DNA from: Tersicoccus sp. Bi-70
Lineage (GTDB): Bacteria > Actinomycetota > Actinomycetes > Actinomycetales > Micrococcaceae
Assembly (NCBI RefSeq): GCF_001968825.1
Contig: NZ_MIEU01000014.1
Location: 242,653-306,652, forward strand
Reading direction: 5' to 3'
Length of the DNA: 64,000 nt
The notes beneath the pieces were generated by a model. It did no database searches. It saw only the letters and a program-made list of their open reading frames with translations, and was not told the DNA's origin. Positions 36,092 to 46,014 of the stretch are shown in pieces. The number at the start of each line of letters is the position of its first letter. The first letter of the stretch is position 1. The position numbers were made by a program, and so were the translations under genes.

Positions 36092-37537
36092 ATGACCGAC
36101 TCCCTCACCACTCTGTCCGCGCTCGACCTCCGCGATGCTCTCGTCGCAGGTCAGCTCAGTGCCCGCGAGGTCACCGCCCATCATCTGGCGGTGATCGAGG
36201 CCCGCAATCCCGCGCTCGGGGCGTTCGTCACGGTGACGGCGGACCAGGCGATGCGCGACGCCGCCGACCTGGACGAACGTTTCGCCCACAGCGGCCCGGT
36301 CGGCCCCCTGCACGGGCTGCCGATGGGCATCAAGGACCTGGCCGACGTCGCGGGCGTGCCCACGGGCCACGGGTCGGCCGCCCTGACCCCGATCACCCCG
36401 GCCGAGGACGCCCCGCTGGTGGAGACGCTGCGCCGTGCCGGCGTCGTCCTCCTCGGCAAGACGGCGGTGCCCGAGTTCGGGTTGAGCTGCCACAGCGAGA
36501 GCCTCACCCACCCCCCGGCCCGGCTGCCCCAGGACCCGCGCCTGAGCCCCGGCGGTTCGTCCGGCGGCAGTGCCGCGGCGGTCGCATCCGGGATGCTGCC
36601 GTTCGCGGTCGGCACGGACGGCGGCGGCTCGGTGCGGATCCCCGCGGCCGCGTGCGGGCTGATCGGGCTGAAACCGAATCGTGGACGGGTCGCGACAGGA
36701 TCGGGCCAGGTGGACCTGGGTCGGCTCGCCGTCGCCGGTCCGCTCGCCCGGACCGCCGCCGACGCCGCCCTGCTGCTCGACGTGCTCGCCGGGGACGTCA
36801 ACCACCGGGCGCTCAGCGCGGTGCCCGAATCCTTCAGGCCGGGCGCCGCCGGTGAGGCACGCGGCGCCGCTCGCCCCTTGCGGGTCGGCGTCACCACGGC
36901 CTCGCCGTTCGCCTCGACCTACGACCTGCCGATCGCCCCTGCGGCCCACGCCGCGCTCGACGCGGCCGTCGCGGAGCTCGAGGCGGCCGGCCACCGGGTC
37001 GAACCCGTGGACCCGCGCTGGGACCCCCGCTACCCCGAGGCGTTCTCCGCCGTCTGGACCACCGCCGTCGGGCTGCCCGACCTGGACGCCGAGGCCGAGC
37101 GGCGGCTGACCCCGCTGGCCCGCGAGTTCCGTGCCCGCGCGCAGTCCCGGTCCGCCGTCGACCTCGCCCGCGCCCTCGACGTCCTGCGGCGCGTCGAGTG
37201 GGACACGGTGGCCGCGTTCACCCCCTTCGACGCCGTGCTGACCCCCGCGATGGCGGACACCCCGCGGCCCGTCGGCTGGTACACGGGCGTGCACTGGGAC
37301 CTCGACGCGGACACGGACTACCGGCGGCAGTGCCAGTACACGCCGTGGACGTCGGTGCTCAACGTCGTCGGCCTGCCGGCCGTCGCGACGACCACGCACT
37401 GGACGGCGCCCGCGCCCGACGCCCCGGCGCTGCCGATGGGGGTGCAGCTGATCGGCCGGCCGAGCGGGGAGGCGACGCTGCTGGCCCTCGCCGACCTGCT
37501 CCACCGGCCCGCGCCGGAGGAGCCGCGCCGTCCGTGA
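36092..37537 (+). CDS. Amidase (amidase signature family)
   Basis: 481 residues. Ser-cisSer-Lys triad visible: Lys81 in MGIKDLADVAG and the Gly/Ser-rich signature PGGSSGGSAAAVASG (about 153-167), followed by GTDGGGSVRIPAAACGLIGLKP. Substrate unknown; members act on aliphatic or aromatic amides and on oligomer amides. No GatB/GatC neighbour, so it is not part of the tRNA amidotransferase. Ribosome binding site GGGAG. Confidence 0.9.
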   Translation: MTDSLTTLSALDLRDALVAGQLSAREVTAHHLAVIEARNPALGAFVTVTADQAMRDAADLDERFAHSGPVGPLHGLPMGIKDLADVAGVPTGHGSAALTPITPAEDAPLVETLRRAGVVLLGKTAVPEFGLSCHSESLTHPPARLPQDPRLSPGGSSGGSAAAVASGMLPFAVGTDGGGSVRIPAAACGLIGLKPNRGRVATGSGQVDLGRLAVAGPLARTAADAALLLDVLAGDVNHRALSAVPESFRPGAAGEARGAARPLRVGVTTASPFASTYDLPIAPAAHAALDAAVAELEAAGHRVEPVDPRWDPRYPEAFSAVWTTAVGLPDLDAEAERRLTPLAREFRARAQSRSAVDLARALDVLRRVEWDTVAAFTPFDAVLTPAMADTPRPVGWYTGVHWDLDADTDYRRQCQYTPWTSVLNVVGLPAVATTTHWTAPAPDAPALPMGVQLIGRPSGEATLLALADLLHRPAPEEPRRP

Positions 37538-37600
37538 CCTCGGTCACTCCCGCCGCGGGCTGGATGGGCCTTGCGGTGCGATCGGTGTCACGATAGGAGG

Positions 37601-39079
37601 ATGAGTTCAGTCACCACGCCCTCCGCGCCGGGGTCGCCGGCGCCCACGGGCGGCCCGACCTTCCTCGGCCAGCCACGCATGCTGGCCAACATCTTCAGCG
37701 TCGAACTGTGGGAGCGCTTCTCCTTCTACGGCATGCAGGCCGTCGTCGTCCTGTACATGTACTTCACCGCGGCCCAGGGCGGCCTCGGCGGCGACAAGGC
37801 GACCGCGGTCAGCATCATCGGTGCCTACGGCGGCGGCGTCTACCTGTCGACGATCCTCGGCGCGTGGGTCGCCGACCGGCTCCTCGGCTCCGAGCGAGTG
37901 CTGTTCATCAGCGCCCTCATGATCATGCTCGGCCACATCAGCCTGGCGGTACTGCCGGGGTGGGCCGGCGTCGGCGTGGGCCTGCTCCTCGTGGCGATCG
38001 GCTCCGGCGGCCTGAAGGCGAACGCCACCTCGATCGTCGGCACGCTGTACGCCGCGGGTGACGAGCGGCGCGACGCCGGCTTCTCGATCTTCTACATGGG
38101 CATCAACATCGGCGCCCTGTTCGGGCCGCTGCTGACCGGCCTGGTCCGCGACACCGTCGGCTTCCACTGGGCGTTCGCCCTCGCCGCCGTCGGCATGGCG
38201 ATCGGCCTCGTCCAGTACGCCCTCACGCGGAAGAACCTGCCCGAGGCGGCCCACCACATCCCCAACCGGCTGCCGCGGAACCGGTACGGCCTGGCGGTGG
38301 GCATCGCCGTGGCGGCCGTCGTCGTCATCGTGATCGTGATGCTGACCGGTCTGATCAACCCCGGCAACCTCGCGAACCTCGTCGTGATCGCGACCATCAT
38401 CGCGGCCATCGCTTACTTCGCCGTCATCCTCTCGTCGAATCTGACGCCGACCGAGCGCCGCCGCGTCTTCGCGTTCATCCCGATCTTCATCGCCAGCGCG
38501 GTGTTCTGGTCCTTGTACCAGCAGCAGTTCTCGATGCTGACCATCTACTCGGACACCCGGCTGGACCGGAACCTGTTCGGCTGGGAGATGCCGATCGAGT
38601 GGGTGCAGTCCATCAACCCGGTGTTCATCATCGTCCTGTTCGGCGTCTTCGCCGCCCTGTGGACGAAGCTCGGCCCGCGGCAGCCGTCGACGCCGCTGAA
38701 GTTCACGCTCTCGCTCGTGATCATGGGCATCGCGTTCCTGGCGTTCCTGCCCTTCGTCGGCACCGGCGCCAACGGGACCCCGCTGCTCGTGATCGCCGGC
38801 ATCCTGCTGCTCTTCACCTTCGCGGAGCTGCTGCTGTCCCCGGTGGGGCTGTCCGTGACGACCAAGCTGGCGCCGGAGCGCTTCCGCACGCAGATGGTGG
38901 CGCTGTTCTTCCTGTCCGTGGCGCTCGGCAGTTCCATGGCGGGCGTGCTGGCCGGGTACTACGACCCGACGAACGAGGCGCCGTACTTCGCCATCATCGG
39001 AGGCGTCTGCATCGTCGCCGGCGTCCTGCTCGGCCTGGCCGTCAAGCCGATCCGCAGGCTGATGAGCGGCGTGCACTAG
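37601..39079 (+). CDS. POT/PTR2 family proton-coupled peptide transporter
   Basis: 492 residues, about 12-14 membrane helices. The POT motif ExxERF appears as ELWERFSFYGMQAVVVLYM in helix 1, and GSGGLKANATSIVG and FSIFYMGINIGALFGPLLTG are family signatures. Imports di/tripeptides. AGGAGG abuts the ATG directly, unusually close spacing, so either initiation is atypical or the true start is slightly downstream. Confidence 0.93.
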   Translation: MSSVTTPSAPGSPAPTGGPTFLGQPRMLANIFSVELWERFSFYGMQAVVVLYMYFTAAQGGLGGDKATAVSIIGAYGGGVYLSTILGAWVADRLLGSERVLFISALMIMLGHISLAVLPGWAGVGVGLLLVAIGSGGLKANATSIVGTLYAAGDERRDAGFSIFYMGINIGALFGPLLTGLVRDTVGFHWAFALAAVGMAIGLVQYALTRKNLPEAAHHIPNRLPRNRYGLAVGIAVAAVVVIVIVMLTGLINPGNLANLVVIATIIAAIAYFAVILSSNLTPTERRRVFAFIPIFIASAVFWSLYQQQFSMLTIYSDTRLDRNLFGWEMPIEWVQSINPVFIIVLFGVFAALWTKLGPRQPSTPLKFTLSLVIMGIAFLAFLPFVGTGANGTPLLVIAGILLLFTFAELLLSPVGLSVTTKLAPERFRTQMVALFFLSVALGSSMAGVLAGYYDPTNEAPYFAIIGGVCIVAGVLLGLAVKPIRRLMSGVH

Positions 39080-39137
39080 GTCGACTCCGGCGAGCGCTGA
39101 CGCGCCGTCCTGACATGCGGGCCTGACCCGCGGTACA

Positions 39138-39178
39138 CCGGAGGGCGGTCGGAATAGCCCGGCCGCCCTCCGGCGTTT
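39138..39178 (+). terminator. Intrinsic terminator after the peptide transporter
   Basis: Perfect 11-bp stem CCGGAGGGCGG / CCGCCCTCCGG with a 14-nt loop, followed by CGTTT. It lies only a few nt before the next gene, so the downstream flavin oxidoreductase must have its own promoter inside or just after this hairpin. Confidence 0.85.
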
Positions 39179-39186
39179 CCGTGCAC

Positions 39187-40245
39187 ATGAATGCAGGTCA
39201 TCCCACGCGTATCGGCTTCCTCTCCTTCGGTCACTGGCATCCGTCCGGACCGCACACGCGCAGTGCCGCGGACGCGTTGACCCAGTCGATCGAGCTGGCG
39301 GTCGCCGCGGAGGAGCTCGGGATCGACGGCGCGTACTTCCGGGTGCACCACTTCGAGCGGCAGCTCGCCGCCCCCTACCCGCTGCTGGCCGCGATCGGCG
39401 CCCGGACGTCGCGCATCGAGATCGGCACCGGCGTGATCGACATGCGCTACGAGAACCCGCTCTACGCCGCGGAGGAGGCCTCCGCGGCGGACCTGATCGC
39501 CGGCGGTCGGCTGCAGCTGGGCATCAGCCGGGGCACGCCGTCGTCCGCGCTGAACGGCTACGAGGCGTTCGGCTACGTGCCCGCCGAGGGCACCAGTGAC
39601 GCCGACCTGGCCCGCCAGCACACCGCCGTGTTCCGTGCCGCGATCGCGGGAGCCGGCGTCGCCCACGCGGACCCGCGCACCACCGGCCGCTCCGACGCCG
39701 TCGTCGGTCTGCAGCCCCTCTCCCCCGGCCTCGGCGACCGGATCTGGTGGGGCTCCGGCACCCGCTCCTCCGCGGTGTGGGCGGCGAACCAGGGCATGAA
39801 CCTGATGTCCTCGACCCTGCTGACCGAGGACACCGGTGTGCCCTTCGACCAGGCGCAGGCCGAGCAGATCGCCCAGTTCCGGGCCGCGTGGGCCGAGGCC
39901 GGCTGGGACCGGGAGCCCCGCGTCTCCGTCAGCCGCAGCGTCATCCCGCTCGTCACCGACGAGGACCGGAGGTACTTCGGCGACCGTGACGGGGCCGAGG
40001 GTGACCAGGTCGGCTACGTCGATGCCCAGACCCTCGCCCGCTTCGGCCCGTCCTTCACGGGCGAGCCGGACGTGATCGCGGCGCAGCTCGCCAACGACGC
40101 CGCCGTGCAGGCCGCGGACACCGTGCTGCTGACCGTGCCGAACCAGCTCGGCGTCGACTACAACACCCGGATGCTGGCCACCATCGCCGATCACATCGCC
40201 CCGGCCATCGGCTGGCGGCCGGCGGGAGCGGTCACGGCGGGCTGA
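39187..40245 (+). CDS. LLM class flavin-dependent oxidoreductase
   Basis: 352 residues with the bacterial-luciferase-like TIM barrel: [48 protein letters not shown] and [40 protein letters not shown]. Uses FMN or F420; substrate unknown. A GTG two codons earlier is possible. No ribosome binding site is seen and a terminator immediately precedes the gene. Confidence 0.88.
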   Translation: MNAGHPTRIGFLSFGHWHPSGPHTRSAADALTQSIELAVAAEELGIDGAYFRVHHFERQLAAPYPLLAAIGARTSRIEIGTGVIDMRYENPLYAAEEASAADLIAGGRLQLGISRGTPSSALNGYEAFGYVPAEGTSDADLARQHTAVFRAAIAGAGVAHADPRTTGRSDAVVGLQPLSPGLGDRIWWGSGTRSSAVWAANQGMNLMSSTLLTEDTGVPFDQAQAEQIAQFRAAWAEAGWDREPRVSVSRSVIPLVTDEDRRYFGDRDGAEGDQVGYVDAQTLARFGPSFTGEPDVIAAQLANDAAVQAADTVLLTVPNQLGVDYNTRMLATIADHIAPAIGWRPAGAVTAG

Positions 40246-40256
40246 GGCGCACCGCT

Positions 40257-40290
40257 CGACCCTCCTCGACGCCCTCGTCGACGAGGGAGG
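40257..40290. terminator. GC-rich hairpin with perfect 16-bp palindrome
   Basis: Contains the perfect palindrome CCCTCGTCGACGAGGG (40272-40287), nested in an outer CCCTCC/GGAGGG pair, between the LLM oxidoreductase and pgm. Best read as a terminator; a cruciform operator is the alternative. Confidence 0.55.
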
Positions 40291-40352
40291 GCCATGACTC
40301 CGGCGCCCGGCCCCCTGTTGACGGCGTCGCCCGCTCTGACATGCTTGGACGC

Positions 40353-42002
40353 ATGGCAAACCGTGCGGGCACCGTGGCCCTCCCCAGCGACCTCATCGAC
40401 GTGTCCGCCCTGCTGGACGCGTACTACGACCGCAAGCCCGATCTCTCCGATCCGGCGCAGCGCGTCGCCTTCGGCACGTCCGGTCACCGCGGCTCGAGCC
40501 TGAAGGGCGCCTTCAACGAGGCGCACATCGCCGCCATCACGCAGGCGATCGTCGAGTACCGCGCCGGGCAGAACATCACCGGCCCGCTGTTCCTCGCCAA
40601 GGACACGCACGCCCTCTCCGACCCCGCGCAGAACACGGCGCTCGAGGTGCTCGCCGCGAACGGCGTGACCACGCTGATCGACGCCCGGGACGGCTACACC
40701 CCCACCCCGGCGCTCAGCCACGCGATCCTGACCTGGAACCGGAGTGGGAAGAACGCCGAGACGGCCGACGGCATCGTCGTCACCCCGAGCCACAACCCGC
40801 CCGCCGACGGCGGCTTCAAGTACAACCCGCCGAACGGCGGCCCGGCGGACACCGACGCCACCGGCTGGATCGCCAACCGCGCCAACGAGCTGCTCGGCGA
40901 GGACAACCGCGGCGTCAAACGGATCCCGATCGAGCAGGCCCGCACCGCCGACGTCGTCGGCACCCACGACTTCCTCGCCAACTACGTCGACGACCTGCCG
41001 CAGGTGCTCGACCTGGACGCCATCAGGAACTCCGGGCTGCGCATCGGCGCCGACCCGCTCGGCGGTGCGTCCGTGGACTACTGGGGTGCCATCGGGGAAC
41101 GGCACGGGCTGAACCTGACCGTCGTCAACCCGACCGTCGACCCGCAGTGGGCGTTCATGACGCTGGACTGGGACGAGAAGATCCGGATGGACTGCTCCTC
41201 CCCCTACGCCATGGCCTCGCTGATCGAGAAGGCCGGGGACTACGACATCGCCACCGGCAACGACGCTGACGCGGACCGGCACGGCATCGTGTGCGCCGGC
41301 CCGGACGGCACCCGGGCGCTGATGAACCCGAACCACTACCTCGCCGTCGCCATCGACTACCTGTTCCGGCACCGCGACGGCTGGCCGGCCACGTCCGCGA
41401 TCGGCAAGACGCTCGTCTCCTCCTCGATCATCGACAAGGTCGCGGCCAGCACCGGCCGGAAGCTGATCGAGGTGCCGGTCGGCTTCAAGTGGTTCGTCTC
41501 CGGCCTGCTCGACGGCGGCATCGCGTTCGGCGGCGAGGAGTCCGCGGGCGCCTCGTTCCTGACCCGCGACGGGCAGCCGTGGTCGACGGACAAGGACGGC
41601 ATCCTGTTGTGCCTGCTCGCCTCGGAGATCACCGCCGTCACCGGCAAGACCCCGGCCGTGCGGTACGGCGAGCTGACCGCCGAGTTCGGCGACCCCGTGT
41701 ACGCGCGGATCGACGCGGCCGCCGACCGGGACCAGAAGGCCAAGCTCGGCAAGCTCAGCCCCGAGCAGGTCACCGCGGATTCCCTGGCCGGGGATCCGAT
41801 CACCGCGAAGCTGACCGAGGCGCCCGGCAACGGTGCCGCGATCGGCGGGCTGAAGGTCACCACCGACAAGGCGTGGTTCGCGGCGCGGCCCTCCGGCACG
41901 GAGGACGTCTACAAGATCTACGCGGAATCATTCGTCGGAGCGGACCACCTGACCGAGGTGCAGGCCGAGGCGAAGAAGCTGGTGGATTCCGTCATCTCCT
42001 GA
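40353..42002 (+). CDS. pgm: Phosphoglucomutase (alpha-D-glucose phosphate-specific)
   Basis: 549 residues. Interconverts glucose 1- and 6-phosphate. Phosphoserine loop TPSHNPP, Mg-binding loop [10 protein letters not shown], sugar-binding [10 protein letters not shown] and phosphate-binding [16 protein letters not shown] are all present. N-terminal [12 protein letters not shown] is typical of this class. The ATG at 40353 is preferred over the in-frame ATG at 40341; CATGCT sits 7 nt upstream. Confidence 0.96.
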   Translation: MANRAGTVALPSDLIDVSALLDAYYDRKPDLSDPAQRVAFGTSGHRGSSLKGAFNEAHIAAITQAIVEYRAGQNITGPLFLAKDTHALSDPAQNTALEVLAANGVTTLIDARDGYTPTPALSHAILTWNRSGKNAETADGIVVTPSHNPPADGGFKYNPPNGGPADTDATGWIANRANELLGEDNRGVKRIPIEQARTADVVGTHDFLANYVDDLPQVLDLDAIRNSGLRIGADPLGGASVDYWGAIGERHGLNLTVVNPTVDPQWAFMTLDWDEKIRMDCSSPYAMASLIEKAGDYDIATGNDADADRHGIVCAGPDGTRALMNPNHYLAVAIDYLFRHRDGWPATSAIGKTLVSSSIIDKVAASTGRKLIEVPVGFKWFVSGLLDGGIAFGGEESAGASFLTRDGQPWSTDKDGILLCLLASEITAVTGKTPAVRYGELTAEFGDPVYARIDAAADRDQKAKLGKLSPEQVTADSLAGDPITAKLTEAPGNGAAIGGLKVTTDKAWFAARPSGTEDVYKIYAESFVGADHLTEVQAEAKKLVDSVIS

Positions 42003-42120
42003 GCGAGGGAGGGCCGCCCGCCGGATCCGCGCCGATCGTTCCATCCGCGCGGATCCGGGGTTACTCTCGATGTCGTCAACCCCGTGACGCAATCGTGACC
42101 AACTCCCCCAAGGGTTTCCC

Positions 42121-43641
42121 ATGTCTCTCAGGTCTCTCAGATCCACCCTGTCCTGGTCGGCCGCGGCCGCTGTGACGATGGTCGGCCTCGGTGCGCCGAC
42201 GGTCGCCCATGCCGCACCCGCTCCGACCGCCCCGGCGCCCACGGTCCTGTCCGCCGCGTCCTGCCGGGCCCTCGACGACCTCGCGTACCAGATCCACAAC
42301 CAGAAGAACAACGCCTCCCTCGTGACCACGTCGGCCGCCGAGGCCGCCCGGGCCACCGGCTTCGCCAACAAGTGGGGACCGCAGTTCAAGGTCTCCGTGA
42401 CGCCGGCGAGCGGTCTGGTCCCGGTCTACCGCCTCTTCAACCCCCGCACCAACGACTTCGTCCTGACCTTCTCCGCCACGGAGATCGCCACGCGCGTCGC
42501 CCACGGGGGCTACGTGAAGCAGGGAGTCTCCTTCTACGCCGCCCCGGCGCCGTCGGCCTGCACCGTGCCGGTCAAGCGATTCGTCAAGGGCAACATGCAC
42601 CTGCTCGGTGTCGCCGGCGGGACGCTCGACAAGCGGGCCGCCGCGACCGGGTGGCGCTCGGAGGGCAAGGCCTTCCACGTCGCCCCGCTCCGCGCGGTCG
42701 CCGCTCCCCCGGTTGCCGCGCCCCCGGTGGCCGCTCCTCCGCCACCGCCGGTGACGGCCCCGGCGCCGACCGCTGACACCACGTTCAGCATCGCGGTGTA
42801 CCCGGACACGCAGCAGGAGGTCGGCTCCAGCGGCCGGTTCCTCGAACGCACCAACTGGCTGCTCGCCAACCGGACCAAGCTCGACCTGCGGTACGTGCTG
42901 CACACCGGTGACGTCGTGAACTGGGGCGACAAGGACCCCGCGCAGTTCACCGTCGCCAGCGCCGCCATGGCCCCGCTGGACCGGGCCGGCGTCCCCTACC
43001 AGATGACCATCGGCAACCACGACACCGCGGCCGTCTGCCCCGGAGGCGGGGGCTGCCCCGGCAAGAGCGCTCGCGTGGGCGTCCGGGACACCACCACGTT
43101 CAACCGGTTCTTCCCGACGTCGCGCTTCCCCGGCGAGACGTTCTACGAGGCCGGCAAGGTGGACAACGGGTACCGCACCTTCACCGCGGGCGGCGTCAAG
43201 TGGCTCTCCCTGAACCTCGAGCTGTGGCCGCGCCCCGCGGTCGTGGACTGGGCCAGGAGCGTCGTCGCCTCCCACCCGTCGTACAACGTGATCGTCGAGA
43301 CCCACTCGTACCTCACGCCCACGGGCGCCATCTCGACCAGCTCCGAGTACGGCTCGACGACGCCGCAGTACCTGTACGACCGGCTGATCAGCCAGTACGC
43401 GAACATCCGCTTCGTGTTCTCGGGTCACGTGGGTCAGTCGGCGTACCGCACCGACACCGGCGTGCACGGCAACAAGATCACCTCGATGCTGGGCACGTTC
43501 CACTCGAACACGACCAACCCGGTGCGGATCGTCGAGATCAACACCGCCACCGGCACGGCCAGCACCCGCGTCTACGGTTCGCACGGGAACGTCACGTTCC
43601 CCTACAACGCGTCCTTCAGCGGCCTGACGTTCATCAAGTAG
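42121..43641 (+). CDS. Secreted metallophosphoesterase with N-terminal DUF5648-like module
   Basis: 506 residues. Signal peptide 1-31 with cleavage expected after AHA. Residues about 45-190 contain two short segments resembling the DUF5648 beta-propeller-like repeat (VPVYRLFNPRTNDFVLTFSATEIA). A Pro/Ala linker (195-218) leads to a calcineurin-like phosphoesterase with FSIAVYPDTQ, GDVVNWGD (263-270), GNHD (298-301), and later VETHSY and FSGHVGQ. The domain combination suggests surface binding plus phosphate-ester hydrolysis; substrate unknown. Confidence 0.88.
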   Translation: MSLRSLRSTLSWSAAAAVTMVGLGAPTVAHAAPAPTAPAPTVLSAASCRALDDLAYQIHNQKNNASLVTTSAAEAARATGFANKWGPQFKVSVTPASGLVPVYRLFNPRTNDFVLTFSATEIATRVAHGGYVKQGVSFYAAPAPSACTVPVKRFVKGNMHLLGVAGGTLDKRAAATGWRSEGKAFHVAPLRAVAAPPVAAPPVAAPPPPPVTAPAPTADTTFSIAVYPDTQQEVGSSGRFLERTNWLLANRTKLDLRYVLHTGDVVNWGDKDPAQFTVASAAMAPLDRAGVPYQMTIGNHDTAAVCPGGGGCPGKSARVGVRDTTTFNRFFPTSRFPGETFYEAGKVDNGYRTFTAGGVKWLSLNLELWPRPAVVDWARSVVASHPSYNVIVETHSYLTPTGAISTSSEYGSTTPQYLYDRLISQYANIRFVFSGHVGQSAYRTDTGVHGNKITSMLGTFHSNTTNPVRIVEINTATGTASTRVYGSHGNVTFPYNASFSGLTFIK

Positions 43642-43668
43642 GCCGCTCCACCACGCCGCACACGACAA

Positions 43669-43706
43669 ACGCCGGCCCGTCGAGATGATTCTCGGCGGGC
43701 CGGCGT
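43669..43706. terminator. Bidirectional terminator between convergent genes
   Basis: Perfect 11-bp stem ACGCCGGCCCG / CGGGCCGGCGT with a 16-nt loop, between the metallophosphoesterase stop (43641) and the nitroreductase stop (43726). Confidence 0.8.
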
Positions 43707-43725
43707 GTGTCGGCGGTGCGGTGAC

Positions 43726-44346
43726 TCAGAGGGTCGAGGTCGCGTCCTCGAAGGAGTAGCGCGGCTTGGCGTCGCCCCAGGCGGCCTCACCGGCGTGACC
43801 GATGTTGACGACGGCGAAGGACTTCTGCGAGCCGTCGGGGAAGAAGTCCGCGTCCAGGCCGGGAGCGTCGAACCCGCTCATCGGGCCGGCGTCGAGGCCC
43901 ATCGCCCGGACGGCGAGGATGAAGTACCCGGCCTGCATGTTCGCGTTGTTGTTCGCGATCTGGTGGCTCAGAGCCTCGTTCGCGGCGAAGTTCTCCGCCA
44001 TCGGCGCGGTGCGCTCGGGCATCCCCGGCATGAAGTCGTCGAACCGGCGGTGCCAGTGGGCGTCGAAGGAGAGGACGGCGACGACGGGCGCGGCCACGGT
44101 CTTGGCCTGGTTGCCCTTGGCCATGTGGGTCAGCAGCCGCTCACGGGCGGCGCCGTCGCGGACCCAGGTCACGCGCAGCGGCTGACTGTTGAAGGCGGTC
44201 GGGCCCATCTTGGCGAGGTCCCAGACGGCGCGCAGCTGCTCGTCGGAGACGGGCTCGTCGGTGAACGTGTTGGCGGTGCGTCCCTCACGGAACAGCAGGT
44301 CGGCGGCGTGCTCGTCCAGCACGGTCTCGGCGATCTCGGTGGTCAT
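43726..44346 (-). CDS. Malonic semialdehyde reductase-like nitroreductase (RutE-like)
   Basis: 206 residues, nitroreductase fold, FMN-dependent. TANTFTDEPVSDEQLRAVWDLAKMGPTAFNSQPLRVTWVRD and the C-terminal GFDAPGLDADFFPDGSQKSFAVVNIG match the RutE/YdfG-associated 3-hydroxypropionate-forming reductases. Strong AGGAGGAC ribosome binding site. Divergent from a uracil/xanthine permease, as expected if it serves pyrimidine breakdown, but no rutA/B/D genes are visible here. Confidence 0.88.
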   Translation of the reverse strand: MTTEIAETVLDEHAADLLFREGRTANTFTDEPVSDEQLRAVWDLAKMGPTAFNSQPLRVTWVRDGAARERLLTHMAKGNQAKTVAAPVVAVLSFDAHWHRRFDDFMPGMPERTAPMAENFAANEALSHQIANNNANMQAGYFILAVRAMGLDAGPMSGFDAPGLDADFFPDGSQKSFAVVNIGHAGEAAWGDAKPRYSFEDATSTL

Positions 44347-44516
44347 CGTTGTCCTCCTGGCATGTCATGACTGATCCACGGGCGTCAACCGGAGCGGCGG
44401 CCGACCGGATTCCCGGGCCCGCTGTCGTGTTGATCACAGCACCGCGGCGGCCGGGGGCGGCGCCGGTCGCATAGTCTGTCCTGCGGCTCTCGAACACCCG
44501 CCCGGAAGGGGACGTC

Positions 44517-45833
44517 ATGGCACTGCCCGGATTCTCGTGGACGCTGCACGGCGACGGACGCACCGTCCGGCCGGGCGAGGTCGTCGCCCCGGACGAGCGG
44601 CTGAGCTGGCCGCGGACCATCGGCATCGGCATGCAGCACGTCGTCGCCATGTTCGGCGCCACGTTCCTCGTCCCGCTGCTCACCGGCTTCCCGCCGGCCA
44701 CCACGCTGTTCTTCTCCGGCATCGGCACCCTGCTGTTCCTGGTCATCACGGCCGGCCGGGTGCCCAGCTACCTCGGCTCGAGCTTCGCGTTCATCGCCCC
44801 GATCGGCGCCGCGACCAACCAGCACGGCATGGGCGGCGCGCTCGGCGGCGTGCTGCTGGCGGGCGTCGTGCTGTTCCTCGTGGGCCTGATCGTCCAGGTG
44901 GCCGGCAGCCGGTGGTTGCAGGTGCTGATGCCGCCGGTCGTCACGGGCGCCATCGTCGCCCTGATCGGCCTGAACCTCGCACCGAGCGCCCGCGCCAACC
45001 TGGAGAAGGGGCCGGTGACGGCGGTCGTCACGCTGCTCGCGATCGTGCTGGCCACGGTCCTGTTCCGCGGCATCCTCGGCCGCCTGGCGATCCTCGTCGG
45101 CGTCGCGCTCGGCTACGTCGTCGCCGTCCTCCGCGGCGAGGTCGACTTCGCGGCCGTCGAGAAGGCCGCCTGGGTGGGCCTGCCCCCGTTCACCGCGCCC
45201 GAGCTGCACCTCTCCGTCGTCGGCCTGTTCGTGCCCGTCGTGCTCGTGCTGATCGCGGAGAACATCGGACACGTGAAGTCCGTGGCCCTGATGACCGGGC
45301 GCAACCTCGACGACCTGACCGGCCGCGCCCTGATGTCGGACGGGCTGGCCACCGTGCTCGCGGGGGCCGGCGGCGGTTCGGGCACGACCACCTACGCGGA
45401 GAACATCGGCGTCATGGCCGCCACGAAGGTCTACTCGACCGCGGCGTACTGGGTCGCGGCGATCACCGCCCTGGTACTGAGCTTCTCCCCCAAGTTCGGC
45501 GCCGCGATCGCCACGGTGCCCCCGGGCGTGCTCGGCGGCGCCGCCATCCTGCTCTACGGCATGATCGGCATGCTCGGCGTGCGGATCTGGGTGCAGAACC
45601 GGGTCAACTTCGCCAACCCGATCAACCTGACGACGGCCGCCGTGGCCCTCGTGATCGGCATCGCCGACGTCACCTGGGTGGTCGGCGACCTGACCTTCGC
45701 CGGCATCGCGCTCGGCACCGCCGCGGCCCTCGTGCTCTTCCACGGCATGACGGCGATCAACCGGTTCACGAAGGCCGTGCAGGATCCCGAGCACCTCGAG
45801 GACGTCGGCGCGGAGCCCAGCCAGCTCGGCTGA
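44517..45833 (+). CDS. Uracil/xanthine permease (NCS2 family, RutG/UraA-like)
   Basis: 438 residues with about 12-14 membrane helices. NCS2 motifs: IGMQHVVAMFGATFLVPLLTG, SSFAFIAPI, the signature LIAENIGHVKSVALMTG, and GGGSGTTTYAENIGVMAATKVYS containing the substrate-binding Glu. Imports uracil or related bases with protons. Ribosome binding site GGAAGGGG. It lies opposite the RutE-like gene with a 170-bp shared promoter region. Confidence 0.93.
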   Translation: MALPGFSWTLHGDGRTVRPGEVVAPDERLSWPRTIGIGMQHVVAMFGATFLVPLLTGFPPATTLFFSGIGTLLFLVITAGRVPSYLGSSFAFIAPIGAATNQHGMGGALGGVLLAGVVLFLVGLIVQVAGSRWLQVLMPPVVTGAIVALIGLNLAPSARANLEKGPVTAVVTLLAIVLATVLFRGILGRLAILVGVALGYVVAVLRGEVDFAAVEKAAWVGLPPFTAPELHLSVVGLFVPVVLVLIAENIGHVKSVALMTGRNLDDLTGRALMSDGLATVLAGAGGGSGTTTYAENIGVMAATKVYSTAAYWVAAITALVLSFSPKFGAAIATVPPGVLGGAAILLYGMIGMLGVRIWVQNRVNFANPINLTTAAVALVIGIADVTWVVGDLTFAGIALGTAAALVLFHGMTAINRFTKAVQDPEHLEDVGAEPSQLG

Positions 45834-46014
45834 GCCCGACGCCGGGCCGGCGGCGTCCGATCACGGGAGTTCCGGCGGTGAGGCAGCGTGTTCTGCCCGA
45901 ATGCGGGGCTCTCTGAGCAGGGCACTCGGGCGGGAACCGCTGACTCACGCTCTGCTCATGACGGCGATGCCGGCCTCGCCGGCCCCGAGTTGACGTCCCC
46001 GGTACGCTGACGCC

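Noticed and set aside
37607..39076. 489-codon frame opposite the peptide transporter
   Set aside because: Strongly His/Asp/Arg-biased antisense translation of membrane helices, a usual artefact.
45990..46008. TTGACG/TACGCT as a standard -35/-10 promoter for the Fpg/Nei gene
   Set aside because: The spacer is only 7 nt, far too short; only the TACGCT box is kept as a likely leaderless -10.
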